A stretch of 64,000 nucleotides of DNA from JAVBLV01 sp031553195. GTDB lineage: Bacteria; Bacteroidota; Bacteroidia; Bacteroidales; P3. Shown in pieces: positions 37,661-46,602 of this stretch (the stretch's first letter is position 1; every line of letters starts with the position of its first letter). The notes below the pieces were generated by a model. It did no database searches. It was not told the origin of the DNA and saw only the letters and a list, made by a program, of their open reading frames with translations. Position numbers and translations under genes: made by a program. Location: NCBI GenBank assembly GCA_031553195.1, contig JAVBLV010000001.1, positions 69,111-133,110 on the forward strand, given 5' to 3'.

Positions 37661-39103
37661 ATGAAAAAATATATCACTACCTGGCAATTGGCGTTAATGA
37701 CCGCCGCTGCCGTCATCAGCCTCAGGGGACTGCCAATGATGGGCAAAGAAGAATTCACCATGTTTTTTTATATCCTCTTTGCCACCATTTTATTCCTGAT
37801 TCCGGCCGCATTGGTCGGAGCAGAATTGGGAAGCGCTTTTGCCGAAAAAGGCGGCGGCGTTTACACTTGGGTGAAAGAAGCCTTTAACGAACGTTTAGGC
37901 TTTGCCGCCATTTTCTTGCAATGGATACAAAATGTGGTTTGGTATCCTACAGTGCTTTCTTTTGCGGCGGCAGCCATTGCTTTTCTTATTGGGGAACAAG
38001 CTCTTGCGCAGAACGGAATATATGTTGGAATTTTCTCCATTGCCATGTATTGGTTTGCCACTTGGGTTACCCTGAAAGGAACTTCGGTCGTTTCTAAAAT
38101 CACAAGTCGTGGATTTTTATTGGGAACTGTATTGCCCGGCGTAATTATTATCATCATGGCTATTGTTTGGATAGCGACCGGGCAACCCATTGCTATGGAA
38201 CATATTCCGGCTACCGAAACCACTTTGATGGATGTAACCGCAGGACATGCTCACCCACGATTTTTCCCACATGTCAACAGTATTAGTAATATTGCTTTTT
38301 TAGCTGGAATCATTTTATTATTTGCCGGTGTGGAAGTGCATGCCGTACATGCCACTGAAATGAAGAATCCAAAGAAACAATTTCCGGCGGCCATATTTTT
38401 AGCAGCCATTATTGCTTTTGTACTTTTTACGTTGGGCTCGTTGGCCGTTTCCATTGTGATGCCTTATAAGGAAATCAACTTACAGGATGGATTGATGCTT
38501 ACCTTCGAACATTTATTCAACACGTTTCATATTGGATGGATGACCAACGTGTTGGGCGCTTTGGTTGCTTTTGGGGCTTTGGCGGGCGTTATGTCGTGGA
38601 TTTCGGGCCCAAGTCGTGGATTACTTTGGACAGCTCGCGACGGACAATTGCCCAAAACGTTGACAAAAACCAACAAAAACGGTATTCAAATCAACATCTT
38701 AATAGTACAAGGAATTATCGTTACCATTCTTTCGTCTCTCTATTTTGTTATAGATGATGTGAGTGTGGCATTTTTCCTCTTAAGCGCCCTTACAATAGGG
38801 CTTTACCTGATTATGTATATGTTAATGTATGCCGCCGCTATTAAGTTACGGAAATCCCAACCCGATTTGCCGAGAATCTATAAAGTTCCGGGCGGGAAAA
38901 CAGGTATGTGGATGGTTGCCGGCGTTGGATTTGTCGCCGTATTGTTTTCTTTTATCGTGGCCTTCTTCCCGCCGTCGCAATTACCTGTGGGAAGCCCTGA
39001 AATGTATGTAGGTTTAGTATTTGCAGGGAATGTGATATTCTTGATTATCCCTTTTATTATTAGCGCTATGCAGAAACGGAAGAAATTGAAAGTGGAAAAT
39101 TGA
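37661..39103 (+). CDS. gadC: Glutamate:GABA antiporter
   Basis: 480-residue APC-superfamily exchanger with about twelve membrane segments, importing glutamate and exporting the GABA made by GadB. The start ITTWQLALMTAAAVISLRGLPMMGKEEFTMF and the PSRGLLWTARDGQLPKTLTKTN loop match GadC/XasA proteins. It is about 30 residues shorter than the E. coli protein, which ends in a pH-sensitive C-plug, so plug control may be reduced. The 37542-37660 gap has a tract of the form caaag...ctttgtgcctttgtgg resembling a common Bacteroidota intergenic repeat. Confidence 0.93.
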   Translation: MKKYITTWQLALMTAAAVISLRGLPMMGKEEFTMFFYILFATILFLIPAALVGAELGSAFAEKGGGVYTWVKEAFNERLGFAAIFLQWIQNVVWYPTVLSFAAAAIAFLIGEQALAQNGIYVGIFSIAMYWFATWVTLKGTSVVSKITSRGFLLGTVLPGVIIIIMAIVWIATGQPIAMEHIPATETTLMDVTAGHAHPRFFPHVNSISNIAFLAGIILLFAGVEVHAVHATEMKNPKKQFPAAIFLAAIIAFVLFTLGSLAVSIVMPYKEINLQDGLMLTFEHLFNTFHIGWMTNVLGALVAFGALAGVMSWISGPSRGLLWTARDGQLPKTLTKTNKNGIQINILIVQGIIVTILSSLYFVIDDVSVAFFLLSALTIGLYLIMYMLMYAAAIKLRKSQPDLPRIYKVPGGKTGMWMVAGVGFVAVLFSFIVAFFPPSQLPVGSPEMYVGLVFAGNVIFLIIPFIISAMQKRKKLKVEN

Positions 39104-39359
39104 GAGTTGAAAGTGATTTTTTTGTGGAAAACGTTTTTAACGATGAATTTTTTAATTTGAGGATTTAGAAACGATTTTATGGTTGAAAATGGAAAAATTC
39201 CATAGTACAGAATTTTGTGAAAACACAGAAAATTAAAAACGAATAGAACCAAATATATATAACACAGCAAAGTATAATAAACGATGAATATGAACGCAGA
39301 ACGATGAATTTTTTTTGTCATCTATTATAATTATTCACTATTCAAAGCCAACAAACAAT

Positions 39360-40772
39360 ATGAGTTTTAAAAAATCATCAAGCATATTATTATGGTTGGT
39401 TGCCGTAGGTTACTTTATGCAGACTTTAGATACCACTATTGTCAATACCGCTATTCCGAGCATGGCGGCAAGTTTGCACGAAAGTCCCCTGAAAATGCAA
39501 GCGGTAGTAGTTTCTTATACCTTGGTAATGGCTGTAATGATTTTGGTCAGCGGTTGGCTAGCCGATAAATTCGGAACGCGGAGAGTTTATCTGTTGTCGA
39601 TATTTTTATTCACTTTGGGTTCTTTTTTTTGCGCCAATTCCAAAACCCTGGCGGAATTGATTATTTCCCGCGTAATTCAAGGAATGGGCGGAGCTATGTT
39701 GCAACCTGTCGGACGCTTGGCGGTATTGCGCGCCTTTCCGCATGAAAAATTTCTGAAAGCCATTAGCTTTGTTACTATTCCGGCTATGATAGGTCCTTTG
39801 TTAGGCCCTACTTTAGGCGGATGGTTGTCGCAAACGTTTTCGTGGCATTGGATTTTCCTGATTAATATTCCTATCGGAATTATCGGTTTCATTTCTTCTT
39901 TCTTTTATATGGAAGATTACAAAGCCAAAACCAATACTTTCGACATCTTGGGTTTTATTATGCTGGCATTGGGAATGATAATGGTTTCTTATGCGTTAGA
40001 CGGCATAGTGGAATTAGGTATGCGAAGGGCGACGGCTATTTTATTTACCGTTATCGGATTGATATTTATTGCCGGTTATTGGTTGCACGCATCTCATAAG
40101 AAAAATGCCATTTTTCCTATGGATTTGTTTAAAGTAAGAACCTTCCGGGTAGGAATCCTGGGAAATTTCTTTTCACGTCTTGGCGGCAATGGTATTCCAT
40201 TTTTGTTGCCGTTGTTTTTTCAAGTTGGATTAGGGTATTCGCCTTTAAAATCAGGGCTAATGATGTTGCCTTCCGCTTTGTCAAGCATTTTAATGAAGAG
40301 ATTGGGCGTAAGTTTGATTTATCGGATTGGCTATAGGAAGACTTTATTAACCAACACTATTGCCTTGGGAAGCGTTTTGGCGGCCTTTAGTCTAATGTCA
40401 GGCTCCATGCCGATATGGGTAATGTTTATCTTGCTATTTTTGTTTGGCGGAATTAATTCATTACAGTTTTCGGCTATGAACAGCATTACCCTAAAAGATT
40501 TGGATGATACACAGGCAAGCAGCGGCAATAGTTTTTTATCTATGATTATGATTTTTTCCATGACTCTAGGCGTAGCCCTTTGCGCCGCCCTGTTGGCTAT
40601 GTTTAACGATATGTCAAAAATACAATCTAACGATAATCAATTATTTGCATTTCATATGTCGTTTATTTGCATAGGAATCATTTCGATAATCACAGCCGTT
40701 ATTTTTGCACAACTTCCTAGAAAAGAAGGAACTATTATTTACCATAGAGAACATAAAGTACGCCAAATATAA
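39360..40772 (+). CDS. DHA2-family MFS exporter (EmrB/QacA type)
   Basis: 470 residues from ATG 39360; the in-frame TTG at 39315 adds fifteen unlikely residues. Fourteen membrane segments are expected. Motif D1-like LDTTIVNTAIPSMA and motif A GWLADKFGTRRVYLL are clear, with motif C-like GPLLGPTLGGWL in segment five. These pumps export drugs or metabolites with protons. Position between gadC and a porin on the same strand suggests a role in acid stress or in export of a fermentation product; this is inference. Confidence 0.88.
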   Translation: MSFKKSSSILLWLVAVGYFMQTLDTTIVNTAIPSMAASLHESPLKMQAVVVSYTLVMAVMILVSGWLADKFGTRRVYLLSIFLFTLGSFFCANSKTLAELIISRVIQGMGGAMLQPVGRLAVLRAFPHEKFLKAISFVTIPAMIGPLLGPTLGGWLSQTFSWHWIFLINIPIGIIGFISSFFYMEDYKAKTNTFDILGFIMLALGMIMVSYALDGIVELGMRRATAILFTVIGLIFIAGYWLHASHKKNAIFPMDLFKVRTFRVGILGNFFSRLGGNGIPFLLPLFFQVGLGYSPLKSGLMMLPSALSSILMKRLGVSLIYRIGYRKTLLTNTIALGSVLAAFSLMSGSMPIWVMFILLFLFGGINSLQFSAMNSITLKDLDDTQASSGNSFLSMIMIFSMTLGVALCAALLAMFNDMSKIQSNDNQLFAFHMSFICIGIISIITAVIFAQLPRKEGTIIYHREHKVRQI

Positions 40773-40837
40773 ATTGTAAAGCTTTTCTGTTGGAGTTCTT
40801 GGTAATCAAAATTATTTGAACAATAAAAACAAACACG

Positions 40838-42139
40838 ATGAAAACTAAAAAAGAGATCTATTTGAAATATCTATACCTACTGGGGGTATTTATTATTCAA
40901 AGTTTTCAAGCCGGGGGACAAGATACCAACTTTCAGCAATTGCAAACCCAAATAACCCGGCTTGAACAAAAAATAAAATATTTGGATACCACAATTCGTT
41001 GTTTCGAACGCGACAGCCTCGCTGCTCCTACCCGTAACGATATTGAAAATCATCGGTTGCAGGGGTTGGTTATTACCGATATTAAAAGAATATCCTTACA
41101 AATCGGCGGATTTGTACAAGCGGATTTTATACATGATTTTATGGAAATGACCAATAGAGACGCCTTTCAAACTTCATCCATTGTTGTTCAGACAGATCAT
41201 CACAACAACACGGAATTCAGTATACGGCAATCCCGGCTAAACTTTTCAGCTAAGGGCCCTACTCAATTCGGTGATTTTTTTGCTCTGCTTGAATTTGATT
41301 TATGGGGACCTAACGGAACGTCTAATCCCCGGATTCGCCATGCTTGGATCAATATAGGAAAATGGGGATTCGGACAATACTGGAGTAATTTTACAGACAA
41401 TGATACATGGCCCAATTTAATTGACTTCTGGGGACCGAATGCCGCTATTTGGAAACGACAGGTGCAAATCCGGTTTACGCAACCTCTAAATAAGCATAAT
41501 GTTTTGGCTTTTTCTTTAGAACAACCAGGTTCAGATGTAACCTTCCCTGTTGATTCTACTTCTTGGACTGTACGAACTTTGTACCCTGATTTTATCGGTA
41601 GTTATACTTTAAATTGGAACGATAACAACAGCCATATCAAATTAAGCGGATTGTTACACCCGATTTCGTACGAGACAAATACCGAAAAAACTCAAAATAT
41701 TATAGCAGGCGCCTTTAATATTGCAGGAAATATCCGTACGTTCGGTAACGATGCATTAAAATTTCAGGCTTCTTATGGAACCGGTTACGCCCGGTATAAT
41801 GAAGATCTTAGCGGGATGGGTTATGAGGCTATGCCTAATCCTATGAACGGATACGAATTAGAATCTGTCATGCAATATTACTTTTGGATTTTCTACGACC
41901 ATTGGTGGGGTAAAAAGTTCAGTTCCACCATTGGTTGGGGACATGTAGGAATTAATCGGGAAGATTATTTTGCACCCGCAACCATTTCTTATACAAACTA
42001 TGGCGCAGTGAACTTCCTTTGGTATCCAAACAAGTATTTCAAAACAGGAATAGAATTTCTTTATGGCAATCGCAAGAACCATAACGGAGAAACCGGCGAG
42101 AATTTCAGGATTCAGTATAGCGCTTTTGTAAGGTTATAA
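40838..42139 (+). CDS. DcaP-like outer-membrane porin
   Basis: 433 residues. A signal-like N-terminus (to about 27, SFQAGGQ) is followed by a short coiled coil (QQLQTQITRLEQKIKYLDTTI) and a 16-stranded-type barrel. The DcaP trademark is ISLQIGGFVQADFIHDFMEM, then FSIRQSRLNFSAKGPTQFGD and GQYWSNFTD. The end is the aromatic/leucine strand FRIQYSAFVRL. Characterised members form trimers that pass dicarboxylates and similar anions. It closes the gad group 65 nt after the MFS gene and has its own terminator. Confidence 0.85.
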   Translation: MKTKKEIYLKYLYLLGVFIIQSFQAGGQDTNFQQLQTQITRLEQKIKYLDTTIRCFERDSLAAPTRNDIENHRLQGLVITDIKRISLQIGGFVQADFIHDFMEMTNRDAFQTSSIVVQTDHHNNTEFSIRQSRLNFSAKGPTQFGDFFALLEFDLWGPNGTSNPRIRHAWINIGKWGFGQYWSNFTDNDTWPNLIDFWGPNAAIWKRQVQIRFTQPLNKHNVLAFSLEQPGSDVTFPVDSTSWTVRTLYPDFIGSYTLNWNDNNSHIKLSGLLHPISYETNTEKTQNIIAGAFNIAGNIRTFGNDALKFQASYGTGYARYNEDLSGMGYEAMPNPMNGYELESVMQYYFWIFYDHWWGKKFSSTIGWGHVGINREDYFAPATISYTNYGAVNFLWYPNKYFKTGIEFLYGNRKNHNGETGENFRIQYSAFVRL

Positions 42140-42142
42140 TGA

Positions 42143-42175
42143 AAAAACAGGTATCGTAACAATACCTGTTTTAAT
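42143..42175 (+). terminator. Terminator of the gad group
   Basis: Stem aaaacaggtat with atacctgtttt around a 6-nt loop. Confidence 0.75.
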
Positions 42176-42204
42176 TCATTTATTGAGAACAGGATTAATT
42201 TCTA

Positions 42205-43521
42205 TTATTTTTGATGCTCTTTATGGAATTGTTGTAAACGCTTTTCCAATTCGGGTAACTGGGAGCGTTTAATCAGAGATACGCAAGCGCGGATTCCTTC
42301 GGTTCGTTGACTTCCGGTAATACCTAATGCAATTGCACTGATTCCATAGTGGACCAATTCCGTTAATAAATCTTCCCCACTAAATCCCGGATAAGAAAAA
42401 GTAAAGTAAAATCCATCGGCGATAGGTTCATCTAAATCTTTGTCGTACACAATTTTAAATCCATTCTCGACAAACATTTTCTTCATTATCTTTGCCTTTT
42501 CTCCATATTCTTTTACATCCTCTACAAAGTTATAGCGTCCTTCATTAACGGCTTTCAAAATAGCGGTTAAGGCATATTGTGGAGAATGCGCCGTTCCGGA
42601 GCTTAAAACATACAAAGAACCAAAAACCATTGCTCTTCCAAAGCTGTCGGTGTTATAATATTTTCGTAGTTCTTCCGATTTGGAATTAAATAACGTAGGG
42701 CTAATTACCATCATCCCAATACGTTGTCCTGCATAACTAAACGATTTTGAGCTTGATATCAATAGAATGTATTTCTCGGTGTATTTTCCTACCGAAGGTT
42801 GATAAGGAGGCACTCCGGGTTTTGAATAGTCTTTGCGAAAATCCATTGCAAAATAAGCCAAATCTTCGATCACAACAACATCGTATTTAGAAGCTAATTC
42901 GCCGATAATTCTCAATTCCTGATCGGTGAAACAAATCCACGAAGGGTTGTTAGGGTTTGAATAAAGCATGCAACTAATGTCGCCTTTCGACAGATAAGAT
43001 TCCAATTTTGCTCTTAATTTTTCGCCCCTATAATCATAAACGTCGAAACTTTCAGTAGGAATTCCTAATATTTGACATTGTTGTTTTTGAACAGGGAAAC
43101 CCGGATCGACAAATAAAACTTTATTCTTTTTTCCGTTCATTCTACTAATCGTAAGAAACGAAGCAAACCCCCCTTGCATAGAGCCTACAGTTGGCAAACA
43201 ACATTCGGTGGGGATATCCAGGTCGACAAAATTCTTCACAAATAATGAAATTTGCGATTTTAATTCGTCGGTTCCATAAATCTCGGGATAAATGGATGCT
43301 ACTCCATTACGTAGCGCTTCTATTTCAGCTTCTACGCCAATTTGAGACGCCGGAAGCCCGGGAATACCCATTTCCATTTTAATAAATTCTACCCCGGTTT
43401 CTTTTTCGATGTCTTGAATCATCTTTTTTACTTCGCGGATAGACGCTTTGCCAATGTTTTGTATACTGTTTTTTTGAGCGATTTTTGCGACAAGTTCGCG
43501 GTTTAATGGTATGTTGTTCAT
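42205..43521 (-). CDS. PLP-dependent class I/II aminotransferase
   Basis: 438-residue fold-type I aminotransferase. The PLP Lys is in LLISSSKSFSYAGQRIG. The N in CMLYSNPNNPSW and the Asp/Tyr in VVIEDLAYFAMDF hold the cofactor, and the C-terminal Arg lies in RTEGIRACVSL. Members of this type in Bacteroidota act on aspartate or aromatic amino acids; specificity is not visible. It follows the DUF4835 gene by 26 nt on the same strand. Confidence 0.85.
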   Translation of the reverse strand: MNNIPLNRELVAKIAQKNSIQNIGKASIREVKKMIQDIEKETGVEFIKMEMGIPGLPASQIGVEAEIEALRNGVASIYPEIYGTDELKSQISLFVKNFVDLDIPTECCLPTVGSMQGGFASFLTISRMNGKKNKVLFVDPGFPVQKQQCQILGIPTESFDVYDYRGEKLRAKLESYLSKGDISCMLYSNPNNPSWICFTDQELRIIGELASKYDVVVIEDLAYFAMDFRKDYSKPGVPPYQPSVGKYTEKYILLISSSKSFSYAGQRIGMMVISPTLFNSKSEELRKYYNTDSFGRAMVFGSLYVLSSGTAHSPQYALTAILKAVNEGRYNFVEDVKEYGEKAKIMKKMFVENGFKIVYDKDLDEPIADGFYFTFSYPGFSGEDLLTELVHYGISAIALGITGSQRTEGIRACVSLIKRSQLPELEKRLQQFHKEHQK

Positions 43522-43547
43522 TACAAATATTATTTTTAAGTATCTAA

Positions 43548-44456
43548 TTAAGGATTAAATGCGCTTTTAACCTTATTCACATTAATAGGACTTATTAACC
43601 TGATTGCTTCTAATACATCGGTCTTTTCCGGCTCGGAAGCAGGGGTAAAAATACTGATGATTTCGCTGATTTTTGCATCGCCAAATAATTGCACGGCAAA
43701 TAAATTCTGTTTTTCTTTGGTTACCGCTTGCACAAGTTTTAAAGCTTCAATAATGCTGGCGCGGGCTTTTGTTTGATTGACGCTCATCATGTCCAACCCT
43801 AAACGATGATATTGATAATTGGCTTCTCTCAAACCTTTGTATAAGGGGTTGGTATAATTTTCTATCAACCAATATTTATTTTTACTTCCTTCAAAGGATT
43901 TCCATCCCTTAGAGTCCGATTTGTCCGCTGTTTGAACAATAGTTTGAGCCATCGTAAAAAATGTCGTTCCGCCGTATTGAGAATAAGAATCAAAATCGAG
44001 TCCGAGAAGAATATATAAGTAGAAAGCAATGGTCGATGAAAGATTAGTGTAATATGTGTTAGAAGAAAACTCGATAGGAACGGTTTCATCGTAGGTGAAA
44101 ACAAATTCAGGTTCCATATAATTAAACATCGTCGTCGTATAGTTGGAATTATATACAGGCCGGCGCGACTGTATGTTTAGTTGCGCTTTAAAAGTTGTTC
44201 TGGAAGTTTGTTCGGAAATAATAAGTCCGATGCTACAGTCTATCTTTTCTTCAGGTTTAAATGTATAGTTTGTCCATTTACGGTTATTTATGAAGTTTTC
44301 AAGAGCCGCTTTCATCGTTTCGAACACTCTTTTATCTGTCGATTGTACTTGTTGCGCGCTTACCGAAACCTGACATCTGAATTCCTGCGCTTTTACCTTC
44401 GGGAAGAAGAAAAAACACAAATAAGAAAATAAAAAAACGACAAAATATTTCTTCAT
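43548..44456 (-). CDS. porD: PorD/DUF4835-type type IX secretion protein
   Basis: 302 residues with a signal peptide (to about 23, PKVKAQ) and a soluble domain QEFRCQVSVSAQQVQSTDKRVFETM, typical of DUF4835, which current family annotation labels PorD. Other landmarks are YMEPEFVFTYDETVPIEFSS and a C-terminal helical part. The gene commonly lies after coaBC in Bacteroidota, as here (183 nt apart), which supports the name. It is probably periplasmic. Mechanism unknown to me. Confidence 0.7.
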   Translation of the reverse strand: MKKYFVVFLFSYLCFFFFPKVKAQEFRCQVSVSAQQVQSTDKRVFETMKAALENFINNRKWTNYTFKPEEKIDCSIGLIISEQTSRTTFKAQLNIQSRRPVYNSNYTTTMFNYMEPEFVFTYDETVPIEFSSNTYYTNLSSTIAFYLYILLGLDFDSYSQYGGTTFFTMAQTIVQTADKSDSKGWKSFEGSKNKYWLIENYTNPLYKGLREANYQYHRLGLDMMSVNQTKARASIIEALKLVQAVTKEKQNLFAVQLFGDAKISEIISIFTPASEPEKTDVLEAIRLISPINVNKVKSAFNP

Positions 44457-44639
44457 AATATGACCACAATGATTGCAAAAGTAGCTAATTTTTCAATGTC
44501 CAATTATTTCAAAAAGAGTAAAAATGAAATCCTGCGCCCTGTTTACATTTAAGTAACAGTTCAAATTTTATTGCGCAAATTTCAGATACCTAATTCCCTT
44601 TTTTCTTGAGGACTGTTATTTTCGCTTATACCTTACGAA

Positions 44640-45827
44640 TCAGAAGAGAGACGATAGTTTTTCCACAATATCGATAGCCGCTTCCTTTTTAGATTTTAGT
44701 TCAAAAGCTTCGATGTTCCCCTCTTTATCCAAAATTGTAATTTTATTTGTCGGAACTGCAAAACCGGCCCCTTCGTCGTTAAGCGAATTTAAAACGATAA
44801 AATCAAGGTTTTTATTTTTCAATTTTTGTTTTGCATTCTCAATTTCACTTTCCGTTTCCAGGGCAAAACCGACTAACTTCTGATTTGATTTTTTTTGTTG
44901 TCCCAATGAAGCCAAAATGTCTTTTGTTTGTACAAGATTGATATTTAACGTATCATCTGATTTTTTTATTTTATTGGCAGAAAATTCTTTGGGTGAAAAA
45001 TCGGCTACGGCCGCCGATAATATAGCCGCATCGGAAGAAGGAAAGTATTTCTCGCAAAGTTCATACATTTGTTGAGCCGATTCTATGTTTAAACGAACAA
45101 CATTTGGATGGGAGATTGTTAAATGTGTGGGACCTGCTATCAGAGTGACTTTTGCACCCCGGTTTGCCAACGTTTCGGCAATAGAAAAGCCCATCAAACC
45201 AGTAGAAAAATTCCCGATATAACGAACAGCGTCAATCTTTTCGTAGGTAGGACCTGCTGTTACCAAAATGCTTTTTCCTGTCAAAGAAGTTGTTTTTTGA
45301 AAAAAGTTTTCAATAAAACGAACAATATTTTCGGGTTCTTCCATTCGTCCTTTGCCTTCGTAGCCGCAAGCCAAATCGCCAATTGCCGGCTCAATCAGAT
45401 GAATGTCGTTCGATTTTAATGTAGATAAGTTCTTTTGTACGCTGAAATGTTCATACATCTTACAGTTCATACTTGGACAAATAAACAAAGGTTTTGAAAA
45501 AGCCAACAAAGTAGTTGACAATGCGTCGTCGGCAATTCCATTTGCTAATTTTCCGATAATATTGGCGGTTGCAGGGGCTAAGATCATCAAGTCTGCCCAA
45601 TCGGTCAATGCAATATGTTCTGTTGAATACTCATTGTCCGAAGAAAACATATCGAAATAAATATTATTTTGCGTAAGCGTTTCTAATGTTTTTTGAGTTA
45701 CAAATTCCAATCCGCTCTGGGTAATAACAACTTTGACTTCCGCCCCTGTTTTTTTTAGCAAACGAATAAGCGAAGGGATTTTATAAGCGGCAATTCCGCC
45801 GCTGATGCCAATAAGTATTCTGTTCAT
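44640..45827 (-). CDS. coaBC: Bifunctional CoaBC
   Basis: 395-residue fusion for two steps of coenzyme A synthesis. The N-terminal flavoprotein part (1-180; GISGGIAAYKIPSLI, PSMNCKMYEH, and Cys in DLACGYEGKGRM) decarboxylates phosphopantothenoylcysteine. The C-terminal part (185-395; ILVTAGPTYEKIDAVRYIGN, AAVADF, KIKKSDD) ligates cysteine to phosphopantothenate with CTP. A MITE ends 132 nt upstream of its start at the other side of its promoter region. Confidence 0.96.
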   Translation of the reverse strand: MNRILIGISGGIAAYKIPSLIRLLKKTGAEVKVVITQSGLEFVTQKTLETLTQNNIYFDMFSSDNEYSTEHIALTDWADLMILAPATANIIGKLANGIADDALSTTLLAFSKPLFICPSMNCKMYEHFSVQKNLSTLKSNDIHLIEPAIGDLACGYEGKGRMEEPENIVRFIENFFQKTTSLTGKSILVTAGPTYEKIDAVRYIGNFSTGLMGFSIAETLANRGAKVTLIAGPTHLTISHPNVVRLNIESAQQMYELCEKYFPSSDAAILSAAVADFSPKEFSANKIKKSDDTLNINLVQTKDILASLGQQKKSNQKLVGFALETESEIENAKQKLKNKNLDFIVLNSLNDEGAGFAVPTNKITILDKEGNIEAFELKSKKEAAIDIVEKLSSLF

Positions 45828-45958
45828 AAATATTCCGTCCTTCTTTTATTTTTTATTGAACTCTTTTTCGGACAATTTCATTTTTTGCCTTCGAGAAAAT
45901 AACGGATTTTGGTTTGTAATCTTTTATTGAACAAAGGTACAATTTAATTTTTGCTTAA

Positions 45959-46106
45959 GAAGCTGTCTAAATTTTTCGAGAAAAGATTTTGAGAAATAAA
46001 AACAGCGAGTTTGAAGACGGAATTTTTCAAGAATAGTAGAGCTATTTAGTAAAGATTCTGACAAAAAAGAGCGTTTTTAGGATTAAAATACTTCGTAGAA
46101 AAATTC
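45959..46106 (-). mobile_element. MITE copy E, right terminus lost
   Basis: 148 bp, reverse. The left end gaagctgtctaaa is present; about twelve bases of the right inverted repeat are gone. TAA occurs at 45956-45958 and 46107-46109. The core caagaatagtagagctattt is intact. No coding sequence is seen between it and the MFS stump at 46315. Confidence 0.75.
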
Positions 46107-46314
46107 TAATATCCGATATTTTTATTCAGCTCGCATATAATTGATAGGATGTTTTAAACTACCGGATCTCTAAAACTGGTATTTATACCAATTGGAATTT
46201 GTAATTAGTCCGCAAAATAATCATTGTTCTAATCGCAATCAATTATATTCCAAATATTTTGGAAACATTTGAAGTCTGAAAGGTTGGACTATCTTCAATA
46301 TGCAAATGGTATAA

Positions 46315-46509
46315 CGAGGAGCGGCAAATGCCGCTTATTTCACTTTTTTTGATTTGGGAGTTGGTCTCGGCACAGCCATAGGCGGATTAATCATAGAAAA
46401 ATTGAGTTTCCAATACCTGTATGCTGTTTGCGCCAGTTTTGCTCATTTAGGGATTGATTTATTTTTTACGGTATCGGCAGGCTATTTTAAGAGAAATAAA
46501 TTAAAATAA
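46315..46509 (+). pseudogene. C-terminal fragment of an MFS transporter
   Basis: An open frame without a start reads RGAANAAYFTFFDLGVGLG, then TAIGGLIIEKLSFQYLYAVC, and ends GYFKRNKLK before TAA 46507-46509. The RGAAN...FDLG pattern is the last two membrane segments of an MFS sugar/drug transporter. TAA lies just upstream (46312-46314) and no transporter N-terminus exists in the window. Confidence 0.7.
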
Positions 46510-46518
46510 TACAGAATA

Positions 46519-46575
46519 AAAAATGGACTCGTCCTAAATAAACCCACTCCGTTTATTTAGGACGAGTCCATTTTT
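46519..46575. terminator. Long bidirectional hairpin
   Basis: A 25-bp perfect stem (46519-46543 with 46551-46575) with a 7-nt loop and T-runs on either strand. It ends the M16 gene and the MFS stump. Confidence 0.8.
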
Positions 46576-46602
46576 CTTATACCAAGAACTGCTTTAAGAA
46601 GC

